From NCBI GenBank assembly GCA_001940725.1, contig MDVR01000015.1, positions 1 to 64,000 of the forward strand: a stretch of DNA of 64,000 nucleotides, read 5' to 3'. The notes below the pieces were generated by a model. The model saw nothing but the letters and a program-made list of their open reading frames with translations. It was not told the DNA's origin and searched no databases. Source of the stretch: Candidatus Heimdallarchaeota archaeon LC_2. Its GTDB lineage: Archaea; Asgardarchaeota; Heimdallarchaeia; Heimdallarchaeales; Kariarchaeaceae. Both the position numbers and the translations under genes were made by a program. Below are positions 8,526 through 18,100 of the stretch, in pieces (positions within the stretch are counted from its first letter, which is position 1; each line of letters opens with the position of its first letter).

Positions 8526-8907
8526 AAGTTGCAATCCAAAGATTGCAGAAATACAACTTACTGCCTTTGTAAATAAGGTGTAAGAGGACTAGGTAAGTGT
8601 CTACCTGTGGCTTCTTCTGAAAAGAAGAAGAACGGAATAGTGAGAAGAGTACCGAAAACCAAAAGGTTGTCCTACCCTGTTAATTCAGGAATGCTGGTAC
8701 TCAGTTTACGGGCTGAAAATGATCTGTCAGTAGTTAAAAATCACGGGAAAACTGACTTTGATGATCCCAGCAGGATGAGAAGCAGAAGGAAGCACCGTTC
8801 CAATTGAACAGAACCTATTTCAATTGAACCTTTATTGTAAAAACAGAAAAGGGAAAGTGATGGCGACATCAGATATAGGGTAGCAGAACGTGAAGTAATC
8901 ATTTTTT
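8526..8907 (+). ncRNA. Candidate structured non-coding RNA, class unknown
   Basis: This stretch is clearly GC-richer than its flanks and full of complementary segments: AAGTTG/CAACTT (8526/8554) enclosing GCAATC/GATTGC, AGGTA/TACCT (8591/8602), a perfect CTTCTTC/GAAGAAG hairpin (8611-8630), GTCAGT/ACTGAC (8726/8751), and a long-range CTACCCT (8672-8678) with AGGGTAG (8877-8883). CTGA followed closely by TGAT or TGATGA at 8713 and 8752 resembles kink-turn (L7Ae-binding) elements. It has its own TATA box and ends in T6 (8902-8907). The roughly 380-base length and kink-turns would suit an archaeal RNase P RNA, but I do not find that RNA's conserved GAGGAAAGUC block, and I do not find the SRP helix 8 core either. 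Confidence 0.5.
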
Positions 8908-9224
8908 AAGAAATTAGAAAATGTATACACAAAAATGATCATGAACTATTTTAATTAGATGATACTCTAGGAAGTAGCAAACGATTATAAACTCCCATAA
9001 TGTATGGAATATGTATATTTAAGAAAATAAGCATTCACATCGCCACTGTTCATATATTTATCAAATAAGATTAAATTAAGCCATCATTCATTTATATAGA
9101 TGATTTTTTAGTAGATACGATTTTTCGTACTAAGAAATTCCCTACTATGAAAATAGCTACTCAATTATTTAATAAGATATAATTAATACTTTCATATCGG
9201 AACTATTCGATAGGATAAAACATT
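8908..9224. other. Intergenic stretch with no visible gene
   Basis: Very AT-rich DNA with stops in all frames. It presumably holds the promoter of the membrane-module operon (a TATA-like AGATATAATTAA lies at about 9175) but shows no further structure. Confidence 0.5.
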
Positions 9225-9926
9225 ATGTCAGCAAACGCAAACGCAATGGATAGAATGCTATCTAAAATGTCCAAGATGTACCCTATGATGATTGTCATGG
9301 GACTTATGATCGTGGCCATTTCATTTATTATAGGTTTCGTAAATTCCCAACTTGCAGCAGATTATTTCTCAATTGATAAAACAACGAGAGATACTCTTGC
9401 AAGCTCAAATTTACGAGATGACAGAGGAAGTATTGAAAGTGTGGGCCTATGGTTACCATATTTCAAATTCTTAGGTTTAGGTTTACTCCTTGGTGGTATA
9501 GTAATGGCACTAAGAGTAATTATTGATAACCTTAGGGATGTTGGAGAAGAAGTTTTGAGTAATCTCGATGAAGCAAAAAGGCCAAAACTGCCCACACCAC
9601 CATGGTATGCATTACTCATGCCCATGTTAATGATGGTTGGAGAAATTATCTTCATCGTTGCATTGATTATCGCCCTGGGTCTAGCGTCAAATGCTAGAAC
9701 ATTATTTGGTGATAATCAAATCATTGATATTGACACAAATGCAGGATTAACCAGTGATCTTTCAGATATTAAAACAGTTTCAGCATGGCTTGTACCACTA
9801 AAATTCTTAGCAATCGCAACTGAATTTTTGGCAATTGCTATCGGTTTAGCAACCATCATTTATATTTTGAGTGCTCAAACCAAAACTTTGGATAAAGCAT
9901 TCAAAGTCGCAGAAGGAGGCAATTAA
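9225..9926 (+). CDS. Membrane-module protein A (two copies of a two-helix module), unknown function
   Basis: The 233-residue product has four transmembrane helices arranged as two copies of one unit: helix, outside loop of about 50 residues, the motif W(L/V)xxxKFLxxxxxxLxIA, then a second helix. Unit 1 is about residues 18-100 (LWLPYFKFLGLGLL) and unit 2 about 130-215 (AWLVPLKFLAIATEFL). The two downstream genes have the same unit. I do not recognise a known family. The N-terminus is Met-rich (MDRMLSKMSKMYPMM) and recurs in protein C. It is the first gene of a tightly packed operon, 2 bases from the next. Confidence 0.8.
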   Translation: MSANANAMDRMLSKMSKMYPMMIVMGLMIVAISFIIGFVNSQLAADYFSIDKTTRDTLASSNLRDDRGSIESVGLWLPYFKFLGLGLLLGGIVMALRVIIDNLRDVGEEVLSNLDEAKRPKLPTPPWYALLMPMLMMVGEIIFIVALIIALGLASNARTLFGDNQIIDIDTNAGLTSDLSDIKTVSAWLVPLKFLAIATEFLAIAIGLATIIYILSAQTKTLDKAFKVAEGGN

Positions 9927-9928
9927 TT

Positions 9929-10282
9929 ATGTCAGAAAAAACAAAACAAGAAAAATTTGCACCATTAGCATCCGCCAGTGGTCTAATGATAATCATGATT
10001 GTCTTCATAATAGGAGCATTTGTTTTAACCCCACTTGCATCTGAATATTGGGGTGACGCTACCAAAGCAGAACGAGATGCTGCTCCAATTGGTGATCCTC
10101 TTCAAGATGATCTTGAACAATTATCATCTACACCAAGATGGTTAGAACCTTTCAATTTCTTAGGTCTGGCCCTAATGATGTTCGGTATAGCTTTACTATT
10201 CTCAACAATACCTGAATTACTTAAAACAAGGGGTGCAAATATGAAAGCTGCATTTCCTAAAATTACTGGAGGTAATAAATAA
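9929..10282 (+). CDS. Membrane-module protein B (single module), unknown function
   Basis: This 117-residue protein carries one copy of the two-helix module found in its neighbours: helix at about 18-38, a loop of about 45 residues containing acidic and proline residues, RWLEPFNFLGLALMMFGIALL, then a short cytoplasmic tail. It starts 2 bases after protein A stops, and its TAA shares its last base with the ATG of protein C, so the three are probably translated together and may form one complex. Confidence 0.78.
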   Translation: MSEKTKQEKFAPLASASGLMIIMIVFIIGAFVLTPLASEYWGDATKAERDAAPIGDPLQDDLEQLSSTPRWLEPFNFLGLALMMFGIALLFSTIPELLKTRGANMKAAFPKITGGNK

Positions 10283-10983
10283 TGGCAGAATATAATGAAC
10301 CAGAAGATAAAGCACCAATGCCTTTTGCAGTGGTCGAAAAAATGATGCCCATGTACCCAATAGTAGCGGTCATGGGTTGGATGATTGTGTTAATCTCATT
10401 TCTTATAGCTTTTACACAAATTTCATCAAATCTTGAAGATTGGTTTGCACAAACCAAACCAGTACGAGAAAGTGATGCGTCACTAGTGGACACATGGACA
10501 GACATTCACGTTTTAGAAACATGGGTAGCTAACTTCAAGTTCTTTGGACTTGGTTTGGGTTTAATGGCTATTGCTATGGCTTTGGGTCTAATTGCATTGA
10601 GACTAAGAACAATGGCCTATATGGTTAATACTCATCTTTCTCCTGAGAAAAAGATTGATATTCCACCAAAACCAAAAATTGTCAGATTGATGCAAGGATC
10701 TGCCATGATGGGAATTATGATCCTTATGATAACACTAATTCTTGGATTTGTGTTCGCCTTTGGTCAAGTTTCTGATTATTATGGTAGCGGTGTACAAAAT
10801 CCTACTCTTAATGGATACTCAGGAAGTAAACTTGAAGACTACGGATTTATAAGATCCTTTGGTTTCTGGTTAAACACTCTACGAATGGTTGGAATGGGTT
10901 TCTTGCTACTTGCAATCACTCTTGCTCTAAAGGTAATACTTGGAACACTTGATCTTCAAAACAAAGAACTTAAAAAATTGTAA
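10282..10983 (+). CDS. Membrane-module protein C (two modules), unknown function
   Basis: This 233-residue protein is a paralogue of protein A of identical length. Two modules are visible: residues about 20-100 (TWVANFKFFGLGLGLMAIAMAL) and about 138-225 (FWLNTLRMVGMGFLLLAITLAL). The N-terminal KMMPMYPIVAVMG mirrors MSKMYPMMIVMG of protein A. The loops, about 55 residues each and probably outside, differ most, while the helix after the Trp motif is best kept. The ATG overlaps the stop of protein B by one base. Function unknown; a multi-subunit membrane complex is likely. Confidence 0.8.
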   Translation: MAEYNEPEDKAPMPFAVVEKMMPMYPIVAVMGWMIVLISFLIAFTQISSNLEDWFAQTKPVRESDASLVDTWTDIHVLETWVANFKFFGLGLGLMAIAMALGLIALRLRTMAYMVNTHLSPEKKIDIPPKPKIVRLMQGSAMMGIMILMITLILGFVFAFGQVSDYYGSGVQNPTLNGYSGSKLEDYGFIRSFGFWLNTLRMVGMGFLLLAITLALKVILGTLDLQNKELKKL

Positions 10984-11015
10984 AGAAATAAATTAAATAT
11001 AAATACTCACATGTT

Positions 11016-11034
11016 TGGGGGAAGTAATTCCCCA
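11016..11034 (+). terminator. Stem-loop after the membrane-module operon
   Basis: TGGGGGA and TTCCCCA can pair around a short AGTAA loop, 33 bases after the stop of the third gene, with no coding frame around it. No clear T-run follows, so it may protect the 3' end or aid termination rather than act as a classic terminator. Confidence 0.4.
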
Positions 11035-11124
11035 CTTAATATATTCCCAAAATAAAATATAAGCAAGTTATTAATAAAATTTGTAAAGGAATGATTTTAA
11101 TAAATATGTCAATAAAATTGAATT

Positions 11125-11682
11125 ATGTCAGAAAATAAAGTTCATGTGGTGGAAACCTTCGAGGATAAAGATGAAAGAAAAGCTATGTGGCATAATACAA
11201 TTACAACAGTTGGGCTAGTTACCTCTCAATTAAATGGTAAGGAAAATGTAATGGCTTGCGAATGGGCAATTCAAATTAGTTTCAATCCACCGTTATATCT
11301 TATTGTTGTTGGAAAATCAAAAGCCACTGCTGAATTCATTATTAAGACAGGGGAGTTTGGACTTACTTTCGCTTCAGATGAACAAGCAACATTATCCCAC
11401 GTATCTGGGTCCTATTCTGCCTACAAACATGATAAGATTGCGACAAATATTTTTCCACTACAAGCCGGTAAAACTATCCTTGCACCGATAATAAAGGAAG
11501 GCATGATTGCTGTTGAGTGCAAAGTCATCCAAATGATAGAAGTCGAAGGGCGTTTTATTTTTATTGGAGAGGCGAAGTACGCAGAATACCGTGATGACAA
11601 AAAGCCCCTATTGTACCACGCTGGTAAATATTTCTCATTAGGAAAACAAATACCAAAACCTGTTTTAGATCTAGATATTTGA
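11125..11682 (+). CDS. Flavin reductase-like (FMN-binding split barrel) protein
   Basis: This 185-residue protein fits the flavin-reductase-like FMN-binding family: an N-terminal ITTVGLVTSQLNGKENVMAC strand pair, ISFNPPLYLIVVGKSKATAEFI in the position of the FMN phosphate site, and a central SGSYSAYKHDKIA helix start. Such proteins bind FMN as dimers and reduce flavins or act as small oxidoreductases in the cytoplasm. The partner is unknown. It stands alone, 141 bases after the membrane operon. Confidence 0.88.
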   Translation: MSENKVHVVETFEDKDERKAMWHNTITTVGLVTSQLNGKENVMACEWAIQISFNPPLYLIVVGKSKATAEFIIKTGEFGLTFASDEQATLSHVSGSYSAYKHDKIATNIFPLQAGKTILAPIIKEGMIAVECKVIQMIEVEGRFIFIGEAKYAEYRDDKKPLLYHAGKYFSLGKQIPKPVLDLDI

Positions 11683-11793
11683 AATTAAGAAAAAAAATTT
11701 ATTAGGAATAATTTAGTATGGAAATTAATATTAAGTTATTTTACATAATTAAACTAATTATGAAATCAATTCTTTTTACTTCGTAAATTTGGT

Positions 11794-11928
11794 ATGCCAA
11801 CTAAGGAACTAAGGACCCATAAACTAGTCATTGCTGGTATGGGAGCAGTTGTATCTTCAAAATTACTTTCAATAGGATTTGTATCCTTGGTCCTTTGGAA
11901 TTCAATTTCAGAAATTAATAAGGATTAA
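11794..11928 (+). CDS. Possible 44-residue single-helix membrane peptide
   Basis: An ATG frame within the 426-base gap between the flavin reductase-like gene and the Rab-like GTPase encodes a short polar head (MPTKELRTHK), one hydrophobic helix (LVIAGMGAVVSSKLLSIGFV) and a charged tail. The composition is coherent for a small membrane peptide, but there is no strong ribosome site. The rest of the gap is plain AT-rich DNA. Confidence 0.3.
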   Translation: MPTKELRTHKLVIAGMGAVVSSKLLSIGFVSLVLWNSISEINKD

Positions 11929-12108
11929 TTTTCAAATATTGAGTAATATAAGAATTAAAGTAATTTTCTCAAGTGCAGAAAGTTCTATTATTAATTAAAA
12001 AAAATGGGAAAATGATGTATTCAAATAAAAATAAGTGTGTAACAAAAATATAATTGCATTAAGGTGAATTTAAAGCCAAATAAAATGAAAAGAGATAAGG
12101 ATTAATTC

Positions 12109-12681
12109 ATGCCTGCAAGACAAATATTGAAGATTACACTTCTCGGAGATGGTGCAGTTGGAAAAACAAGCATGCGCACACGTTTTATGGGACGAGGATT
12201 TACACCCACTCATCTAATGACTATTGGGGCTGATTTCGCTGCAGTTGACAAAACGATTAATTATAACGGGACTGATTATCATGTCACCTTTCAGATCTGG
12301 GATTTAGCAGGACAAGCTCGATTTACAGAAGTGCGGGCTAGGTTCTATTTTGGTTCTCTAGGAGGCCTATGTCTTTTTGATATTACCAACCCTGAAAGTT
12401 TCCAAAATATCTCCAATTGGATAAATGAAATATGGAAAAATAGTGGAACTGGTGCAGTTCCGTTAATTTTGGTAGGTAATAAATCAGATCTGCGAGATGG
12501 AAAATCTGTTCAGGTGAAAAAAGTTCAGGAATACTGTGATCAACTAACAAAAAATACTAGAGAACACGGTTTTGATGTTATTTATATTGAGACATCTGCT
12601 AAATCTGGAGAAAACGTTGATAAAGCATTCGATGCCTTAGGTAAATGGATATTGGCTAAAAGAGCCTCAGAAAGAAAATGA
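12109..12681 (+). CDS. Rab/Ras-like small GTPase
   Basis: All Ras-superfamily boxes are present in 190 residues: GDGAVGKT (13-20), switch I Thr38 in TIGADF, WDLAGQ (64-69), GNKSDL (123-128) and ETSAK (161-165). TIGADF and WDLAGQ are the Rab/Ras form rather than Arf or Rag. It binds and hydrolyses GTP as a switch. The C-terminus (KRASERK) is basic and has no cysteine, so there is no prenylation as in eukaryotic Rabs; any membrane contact must be electrostatic or through partners. The gene is convergent with TBP. Confidence 0.93.
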   Translation: MPARQILKITLLGDGAVGKTSMRTRFMGRGFTPTHLMTIGADFAAVDKTINYNGTDYHVTFQIWDLAGQARFTEVRARFYFGSLGGLCLFDITNPESFQNISNWINEIWKNSGTGAVPLILVGNKSDLRDGKSVQVKKVQEYCDQLTKNTREHGFDVIYIETSAKSGENVDKAFDALGKWILAKRASERK

Positions 12682-12732
12682 CTTGATATTTTTAAAAATG
12701 AATGAATTAGGTCAAGAATTAATATGTTATAA

Positions 12733-13434
12733 TTATGTATCAAAGGCTTCGATTTCGTCAAGGTCATCGTATGTCTTTCGTACAGCTTCATGGACTTGAT
12801 CTTCGGTTTTTGCACCAGTACAAACAAGGTTACCAGATTGGAATAATAGTAAAACTGTTTTTGGAATCGGTAATCTGTAAATTAGACCAGGAAACTGTTC
12901 TGGTTCATACATGCTAGATTCCAACCACATGGATGCTAATTCTAAGTTAATGGTTCTTTTGTTGAAATTACCAGAGGCGACAATATTTTGGACTATAATT
13001 TCAGGGTCTTCATCAATAGTGGTTCCTGAATCCCTTAATATGCCCATAACTACATAAACTGCTTCATGAACCATATCTGTGCTTTTTGCACCTGTAATTA
13101 CAAGTTTTCCGCTTGAAAAGACTAATGATGAAATCTTAGGATTTTTTGTCTTGAGAATTAATCCAGGAAATTGTTCAGGGTTAAAAGACACAGTAAGGAC
13201 ATCGTCATCAATCAATTGTTGATAAATACTTACCAAATTTATACTAGTGAACAAATTTACTGAAGCAACACAATTTTGAATAATAATTTTAAATATCAAA
13301 CCATCTTCTTCATTTTTAATTTCAGATGGAGTTGGTATTCTGTTTTCGTTAGCGATTAAGGCGGCCGCCTCATCTGCTATTTTTTTTGCTTCCTTTTTGG
13401 ATAACTTTTTGGTTGTTTCCTTTTTCTTAGTCAT
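12733..13434 (-). CDS. tbp: TATA-box-binding protein
   Basis: The protein has the two-fold repeated TBP fold: NCVASVNLF... FPGLILKT... SGKLVITGAKS in the first half and NIVASGNFN... FPGLIYRL... SGNLVCTGAKT in the second. It binds the promoter TATA box and recruits TFB and RNA polymerase. At 233 residues it is longer than usual archaeal TBPs (about 180-190). The extra part is about 45 N-terminal residues, rich in lysine and then acidic, ahead of IIIQNCVASV. The acidic tail (DDLDEIEAFD) is common in archaeal TBPs. The start has no closer alternative that leaves the fold intact beyond internal codons. Confidence 0.96.
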   Translation of the reverse strand: MTKKKETTKKLSKKEAKKIADEAAALIANENRIPTPSEIKNEEDGLIFKIIIQNCVASVNLFTSINLVSIYQQLIDDDVLTVSFNPEQFPGLILKTKNPKISSLVFSSGKLVITGAKSTDMVHEAVYVVMGILRDSGTTIDEDPEIIVQNIVASGNFNKRTINLELASMWLESSMYEPEQFPGLIYRLPIPKTVLLLFQSGNLVCTGAKTEDQVHEAVRKTYDDLDEIEAFDT

Positions 13435-13708
13435 CTAAATAACCCAACAAGCCAAAAATTTGAAATTCATTTATAAAGGTATATAAGTAAACTCTAGAAA
13501 CTAGTTCATTTTACAATGAAACATAGTTGGTAGATGTCAACAAACATAATAAAATTTCTTTCAAATCCATCAATCTTAAGATACTAACTGACCAATGGTA
13601 TTACCAGCTAATGAGCAATTTATGAAATATACTATGGAATTTACAAGTAAATTCTTCATTTAAATGCAGCAAATTTGGCACCCATCTTTCAAAGTAATAT
13701 ATTTCTAT

Positions 13709-14359
13709 TTAGAATGCATCATCGACGCCCATTCCGCTACCACCTTTAGAATGGAATTTTTGATCGATACAAACTGCTGCAAGACATGTTATGAATGGAC
13801 TTAACTCACCTGATGATTTGATCTTGAAGGAATCTCTTATGGAAAATATTTTTTTATCGACCACAAATGCAAATTGTCCTGAAGGAGAATATGCATCAAA
13901 TTTGTAAGCAAATATTGATGATCCTGAGGGGTAGATTCCGTTTGCAGTTTCAATATGAAACCTTTTACGGAAGAACATTATTAATGGGAAAACTATGGTT
14001 GCGTGAAGGTTTCCTTCTGCATCTCTTAGTTCCCATTGAGTTCTCCAAATATTACCTTGTATACTCCCTAAAGGAGTTCCATCGGGGCGTTCAACATATA
14101 GATAAGGTCTAAAGAAATTAATAAATTTCCTTTTAACCACCATAAATTCATTTTCCATTCCATCAGAGATTTTGTATGTTGATCTAATTGCAAAGAATTT
14201 CTGAACTACTTTGAACTCTATAGGTTGATAAGTCATTGGAGCACTTGGTGCTGCAAATCCAGATTCTTGTACTACAATATTTTCTTGGATATTGTTTCCA
14301 CAATTTGTACAAAACTGTGATTTATTATCATTTTCTGTTCCACAAAAAGCACAATACAT
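13709..14359 (-). CDS. Zinc ribbon plus LURP-one/Tubby-C (scramblase-like) domain protein
   Basis: Residues 1-22 form a zinc ribbon (Cys3, Cys6, Cys17, Cys20). After a short linker, residues about 47-215 have the beta-strand repeats of the LURP-one-related/Tubby-C/phospholipid-scramblase superfamily (KFFAIRSTYKISDGM, FFRPYLYVERPDG, FRKRFHIETANG, KKIFSIRDSFKI). The last strand is followed by a hydrophobic helix (PFITCLAAVCIDQKF), the place of the buried C-terminal helix in this fold. The substrate or ligand is unknown; lipid binding is known for relatives. The zinc ribbon fusion suggests a partner or regulatory role. Confidence 0.75.
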   Translation of the reverse strand: MYCAFCGTENDNKSQFCTNCGNNIQENIVVQESGFAAPSAPMTYQPIEFKVVQKFFAIRSTYKISDGMENEFMVVKRKFINFFRPYLYVERPDGTPLGSIQGNIWRTQWELRDAEGNLHATIVFPLIMFFRKRFHIETANGIYPSGSSIFAYKFDAYSPSGQFAFVVDKKIFSIRDSFKIKSSGELSPFITCLAAVCIDQKFHSKGGSGMGVDDAF

Positions 14360-14508
14360 AATTGAAGTGAATTTACATCAAATATAGGCTTATTGAAAGA
14401 CTTTTAAAATATTATTTGTTAAATCTTAAACTTACAGAAATTTAAACAAAAATTGAAAATTATATTTGCAAGATCTGTTCATTCAAACTATCTGATATAG
14501 TTTAACAT

Positions 14509-14536
14509 TGTTCGAACTGAGTTCTCAATACGAACA
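14509..14536. promoter_or_regulatory. Inverted repeat upstream of the HxlR gene
   Basis: TGTTCG (14509-14514) and CGAACA (14531-14536) are exact complements, 16 bases apart and about 85 bases before the regulator start. The spacing suits a dimeric winged-helix regulator, so this may be an autoregulatory operator (inference). Confidence 0.4.
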
Positions 14537-14620
14537 TCGAAATCTAAATTTTATCGATTTTAAATCTCCCGAAGTCAAATTACTTATACTACGGAGTTAA
14601 GGATTTAGTTAAGGATACAA

Positions 14621-14989
14621 ATGGATATTATGATGCAAGAAGGTGAATTCAATTCTAGTGAAGATGAATGCCCCTTATCAAAAGCATCTCTATTATTAAG
14701 TTCTAAATGGGATTTAATTGTCATTAATAACATACATAAAAACAAAGTAAGATTTTCTGAATTGAAAGAGAAAATTTCATCCCGTCTTGATAAGCCTGTT
14801 ACTGCTTCTTCATTGTCAAGGATACTTAAGAGATTAGAAATTAATTCAATTGTTAAAAGAAATGTAAAATCTAATTCTGGTGAAAGTATCGAAATAAGTT
14901 ATGAACTCACTCAACAAGGAAAAGATTTGCTTCCTGTGATTAAACAACTTCAAAATTGGGGTGAAAAATACCTACACTCAAATCAATAA
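14621..14989 (+). CDS. HxlR-family winged-helix regulator
   Basis: This 122-residue protein has the HxlR pattern: a conserved Cys near the start (DECPLSKASLLLSSKWDLIVI), a winged helix with RFSELKEKIS and TASSLSRILKRLE, and the wing ISYELTQQGKDLLPVI. HxlR proteins are dimers that control nearby oxidoreductase, stress or efflux genes. It lies 146 bases upstream of the ABC exporter operon on the same strand and is the best candidate for its regulator. Confidence 0.92.
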   Translation: MDIMMQEGEFNSSEDECPLSKASLLLSSKWDLIVINNIHKNKVRFSELKEKISSRLDKPVTASSLSRILKRLEINSIVKRNVKSNSGESIEISYELTQQGKDLLPVIKQLQNWGEKYLHSNQ

Positions 14990-15135
14990 ACAAATTATCG
15001 AATTATTACTAATTTTTGACAAGTTTTTATTTTTCATTAATGAATTGAAATAATAATTAAAGTAAATAGGGTTTTATTAAAGGGTAAGTGGGTATCAACA
15101 GTTAATTATTAAAATGCGTTAAATGTAAAGATATC

Positions 15136-18100
15136 GTGATTTCATTAAAGCTTGCATTACTATCAGTCATCCGGAGACCTAAACAAAACCTTGCTGTTAT
15201 AATGGGAATAACCCTTGGTGTAAGTTTATTTGCAGGTGTTCAAATTGGAGGAGATTCATTATCTGCAGGATTCGTCGCCTTTGCTGAACATGGTTTAGGA
15301 GAAATTGATGCAGACGTTTCAAATATATTCACCCCTCTTTTTGTAACAAGTAATACTTTGTTAGAAGAACAAGGAGGTGGGAATCCATCCCAAGATATTT
15401 TGAGTTTGATGAAAACAGATGGAGATCATTTAGATTATATAGATTCGATATCACAGCGTCTCACTCTATCAATTGCAATACTGGATGAAGAGACTGGTTC
15501 AGCAGAGATTGGGCAATCACTTGTTGGTTTGGACAATAATGAAACTGGGTTTGGTAATTTATTAAATTCTAATAATGAAATATTAGAAGTTTCAAACTTA
15601 GGTCCAGGTGAAGTTTATATTGGGGCAGCATTATCTGAACTAATTTTTAAAGATGGATTAGCAAAAGGAAAGAACCTTACAATTTCAACATCAGTTTTCA
15701 GTGTACCTCTACCCGGAAATGATTCTAAAACTATCCCATTTGAGTTCTCAGTAAAGATTGTTGATATATTTGAGGATATGGAAAAGGGACGAGAGGGGTA
15801 TGCAAATTTTATTGCGACTAATATTCTTTGGCTTCAAAATAAAATAACTTCTGCATTTTCGAATTACCGAATTTCTCACCCAACTGAATTAATTACTGGA
15901 TATGGAAGTCGACCAATTTCAAGTTTAATTATTAAATGGAATGACGAAGTTACACTGGGTACAGAAAGTCAAGAAGGTCTGGAGTTAATTCGAATCAAAT
16001 TTGCATCTATAATTGGACAAGATTTGGCAATTTTTTATGATTTTACAGATACTAGAAAAGATTTGATTGACGGAATGAAAGCTGCAGTAGATCAAATTAA
16101 AGTGATTCTTAATGTGTTTGGTTCATTAATTATTCTAGCAGGAATTCTAGTAATTATTAACATACAATCTATGGCATTGGCATCTAGAGAAAAAGAAACA
16201 GGAATTTTGAGAGCAATTGGTGCCAAACGTAAACAAATTGTGATTGCAAATTTAGCAGAAGCGTTAATGTTAGGTGTAATTGGATCTGTTTTGGGATTGC
16301 TTGGTGGGTTACTCTATGGGAAAATATTGGTATTTTTCATGGGGTGGTCATTCGGATTTCCAACCGGAGATATTCCTACTGTAGTCGAGAAATCGACCTT
16401 GTATTCTTCATTTATTGCTGGATTTTTAATTTCTCAAATAACGGGGATAGTTCCTTCTATTAATGCATCTCGTATCAATGTTGCCCAAGTATTGAGGGGA
16501 CTTACAGCACCAAATGATCTTAAATTTGGTAAGAAATCCCTTTATTTTGGAATTGTTATTACGATCTTTGCAATTTGGAGGGTATTGGGGTTAGATCCAA
16601 ATCCAATTTTTGATGGAAAAAGAGCTTTTGAAGATATAGAGGATACAGAAGCAGTCTTCTTACCAATTGCTTCTTTAATTCTTGGTCCATCTTTACTATT
16701 TGCTTATTATAGGAGTAAAAAATTAGGTATTACTGTTTTCGCTTTATTTATCTTAGTTTGGGCAAATTACAATATTTTTGTCATTTTCAAATGGATAAAA
16801 ACTGGGAATGGAGGCCTGATATATGTTTTATATCTCATCGTATCATTGGTAGTTGGTTCTATTATTTTATTTGGAATGAATTTAGCATTTGTTTCTACTG
16901 TTGGACAGAAAATAACTTCATTCTTTGTTGGATCTAGAAATTCGCCCTTGAGAGGTACATCAATGGTTGCCTTCCAAAAGATGACGAGCAAAACAACGCG
17001 GAGTACCTTAACCTTTGCTCTGTTTGCGACTATTTTAACATTAAACATTTTTATCGGGACGTGGTCTTTTAGCTTTAGATATGGATTTGATCAAGTAGTA
17101 GTTGAAGTATCAAGTGGGTCTGACATATTAATTTTTAGTGATACTCCAATTCCAGACAGTTTAAATTATAGCCAAGAATTAATTGACGAATTTGATGATG
17201 CCTCTACTGATATTCGATTCATGAGGGATTTCTCTATTACAACAAATACTTTGACGGCGTATCTTGAATTAGATGGTGAGGAAGATTCTGAATGGGATAC
17301 GCAACTTGTTGTGGTAGATAGAAATAGTCTTTACGGCAAAGATAATGAAATAGATCTCAAATTTAATTTACTTGATAATAAAACAAGTGTAGTTACATCC
17401 AATGGGACTGAGTTTGAACTATATGAATCTGATCCACAAGATCCTGCATTTACTTCAGAAGATGAACTTGTCTGGGAATCGTTTGTGAATAATGAAACTT
17501 TAGTAAATTCTCAAGGTAATGAACTTCCCATGATTATAACTAGTTTTATTTTTGAAGCTGACAATTTCAACTTCAAACAAATAAAGTTCCCCGGTGATTC
17601 AATATTTCTAAATCTTACGGGTGGAGGTGTTCAAGAATTTATTATAGGTTCTATTGTTAATAGTAATCCATTATTAGATTTTAGTACACCCACAGATGGG
17701 CCCCCCACATTCAATAGTGTTTGGTTTGTTAATGATTATTGGGGAGATAGAGTAGAAGGACTTGCACAGTTAAGTGGATTGTCAAATATATTTCTAGGTA
17801 AATCTAGTGAACCAGATATAACATCAAATAATATTGACAGATTGATAACTGATATTGAAATATGGTCAAATCAAAAAGATGGTGACTTTAGAAAGAAAAA
17901 CAATGTGTTTTATGGTATAGTAGGGGTCCCAGTTTATGATATTTATGAAGTACAACTTGAAGGTCAATATAGATTTTTCCTTTTCCTACAAGCTTTTGTC
18001 AGTCTCGGATTTGTGGTAGGAATTCTTGGATTACTCGTAGTGGCATTCAGATCAGTTGCAGAGAGAACTAGAGAAATTGGAATGTTGAGAGCTCTTGGAT

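Noticed and set aside
8607..8807. 66-codon frame starting with GTG
   Set aside because: Overlaps the hairpins of the candidate structured RNA, and its product has no domain-like order; the GC-rich, pair-rich DNA explains it better.
8526..8907. Firm assignment as RNase P RNA or SRP RNA
   Set aside because: I could not find the conserved core of either; only length and kink-turn-like elements fit RNase P RNA.
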